The notes under the pieces are model-generated. The model saw only the letters and a program-made list of their open reading frames with translations, did no database searches and was not told the origin of the DNA. Shown here in pieces: positions 33,051-33,126 of a stretch of DNA of 33,126 nt. Position numbers and translations under genes: made by a program. Positions within the stretch are counted from its first letter, which is position 1; every line of letters begins with the position of its first letter. Source of the stretch: UBA3792 sp946185305 (GTDB lineage: Bacteria > Bacillota > Clostridia > Christensenellales > CAG-138); assembly GCA_946185305.1 (NCBI GenBank), contig CAMHJE010000008.1, positions 1-33,126 of the forward strand. Direction: 5' to 3'.

Positions 33051-33126
33051 CGGCATACCCGACGTAAAATTCCCGCAAGGAAATTTTCGGAAAGTGTTCA
33101 AATTTTCGTGACAATCCTGCCACATC

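Overview
The window is one 33-kb stretch of a high-GC (about 60% by eye) Gram-positive chromosome, most likely an anaerobic Clostridia-class Bacillota from a gut-like habitat. Support comes from the ireB-ruvX-DUF1292 cluster, tig-clpP-clpX, obg-yhbY, lipoprotein signal peptides, a GPH sugar symporter, a ferredoxin-domain aldo/keto reductase and strong SD/sigma-A signals. The species cannot be named from sequence alone. I see no rRNA, tRNA, CRISPR array, transposase or phage gene.

Layout. 1-1.87 kb: an AT-rich gene for a large unknown membrane protein with a C-terminal zinc ribbon, ending in a terminator. 1.9-5.9 kb: a GH2 glycosidase and GPH symporter operon. 6.0-8.6 kb: a Cu+-ATPase with metal-binding domains at both ends and a palindrome over its -10 box. 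8.6-11.9 kb (minus): a four-gene operon of membrane-anchored carboxylesterase, GNAT, nitroreductase and Nudix hydrolase, with start/stop overlaps or gaps of a few bases. 12.1-12.9 kb: a fructoselysine-6-kinase-like PfkB kinase behind a promoter with an 18-bp dyad. 13.0-14.6 kb: a cupin and Fe-S aldo/keto reductase operon. 14.6-15.6 kb (minus): ireB-ruvX-DUF1292. 15.8-16.8 kb: an orphan THI5-like binding lipoprotein. 16.8-17.8 kb (minus): a membrane protein with two peptidoglycan-binding repeats. 18.1-19.7 kb (minus): a GH13 amylase lipoprotein. 19.9-23.0 kb: two unknown membrane proteins and a GH53 endo-galactanase lipoprotein in one apparent operon whose first gene looks leaderless. 23.07-23.22 kb: a nested palindromic element. 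23.3-26.7 kb (minus): clpX, clpP, tig. 27.0-30.8 kb: diacylglycerol-kinase-like protein, an extracytoplasmic propeller-like protein, a CvpA-like protein, thioredoxin reductase. 30.8-33.05 kb: nth, obg, yhbY; the last 75 bases carry no gene.

How genes may work together (inference). GH53 on the cell surface could cut beta-1,4-galactan, the GPH symporter could import the oligosaccharides, and the cytosolic GH2 enzyme could release galactose. The GH13 lipoprotein would act on alpha-glucans. The kinase suggests use of Amadori products, but no deglycase is nearby. tig-clpP-clpX, ruvX, nth, obg and trxB are ordinary housekeeping genes.

Promoters are unusually easy to read: most units start with a near-consensus sigma-A promoter with a 17- or 18-bp spacer. 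No gene-free stretch exceeds 300 bases. The longest are 26667-26958 (DAG-kinase promoter, a tandem TTGCAAT repeat and an imperfect hairpin), 23020-23282 (terminators and the palindromic element) and 17797-18058 (AT-rich leader of the peptidoglycan-binding protein and the amylase terminator).
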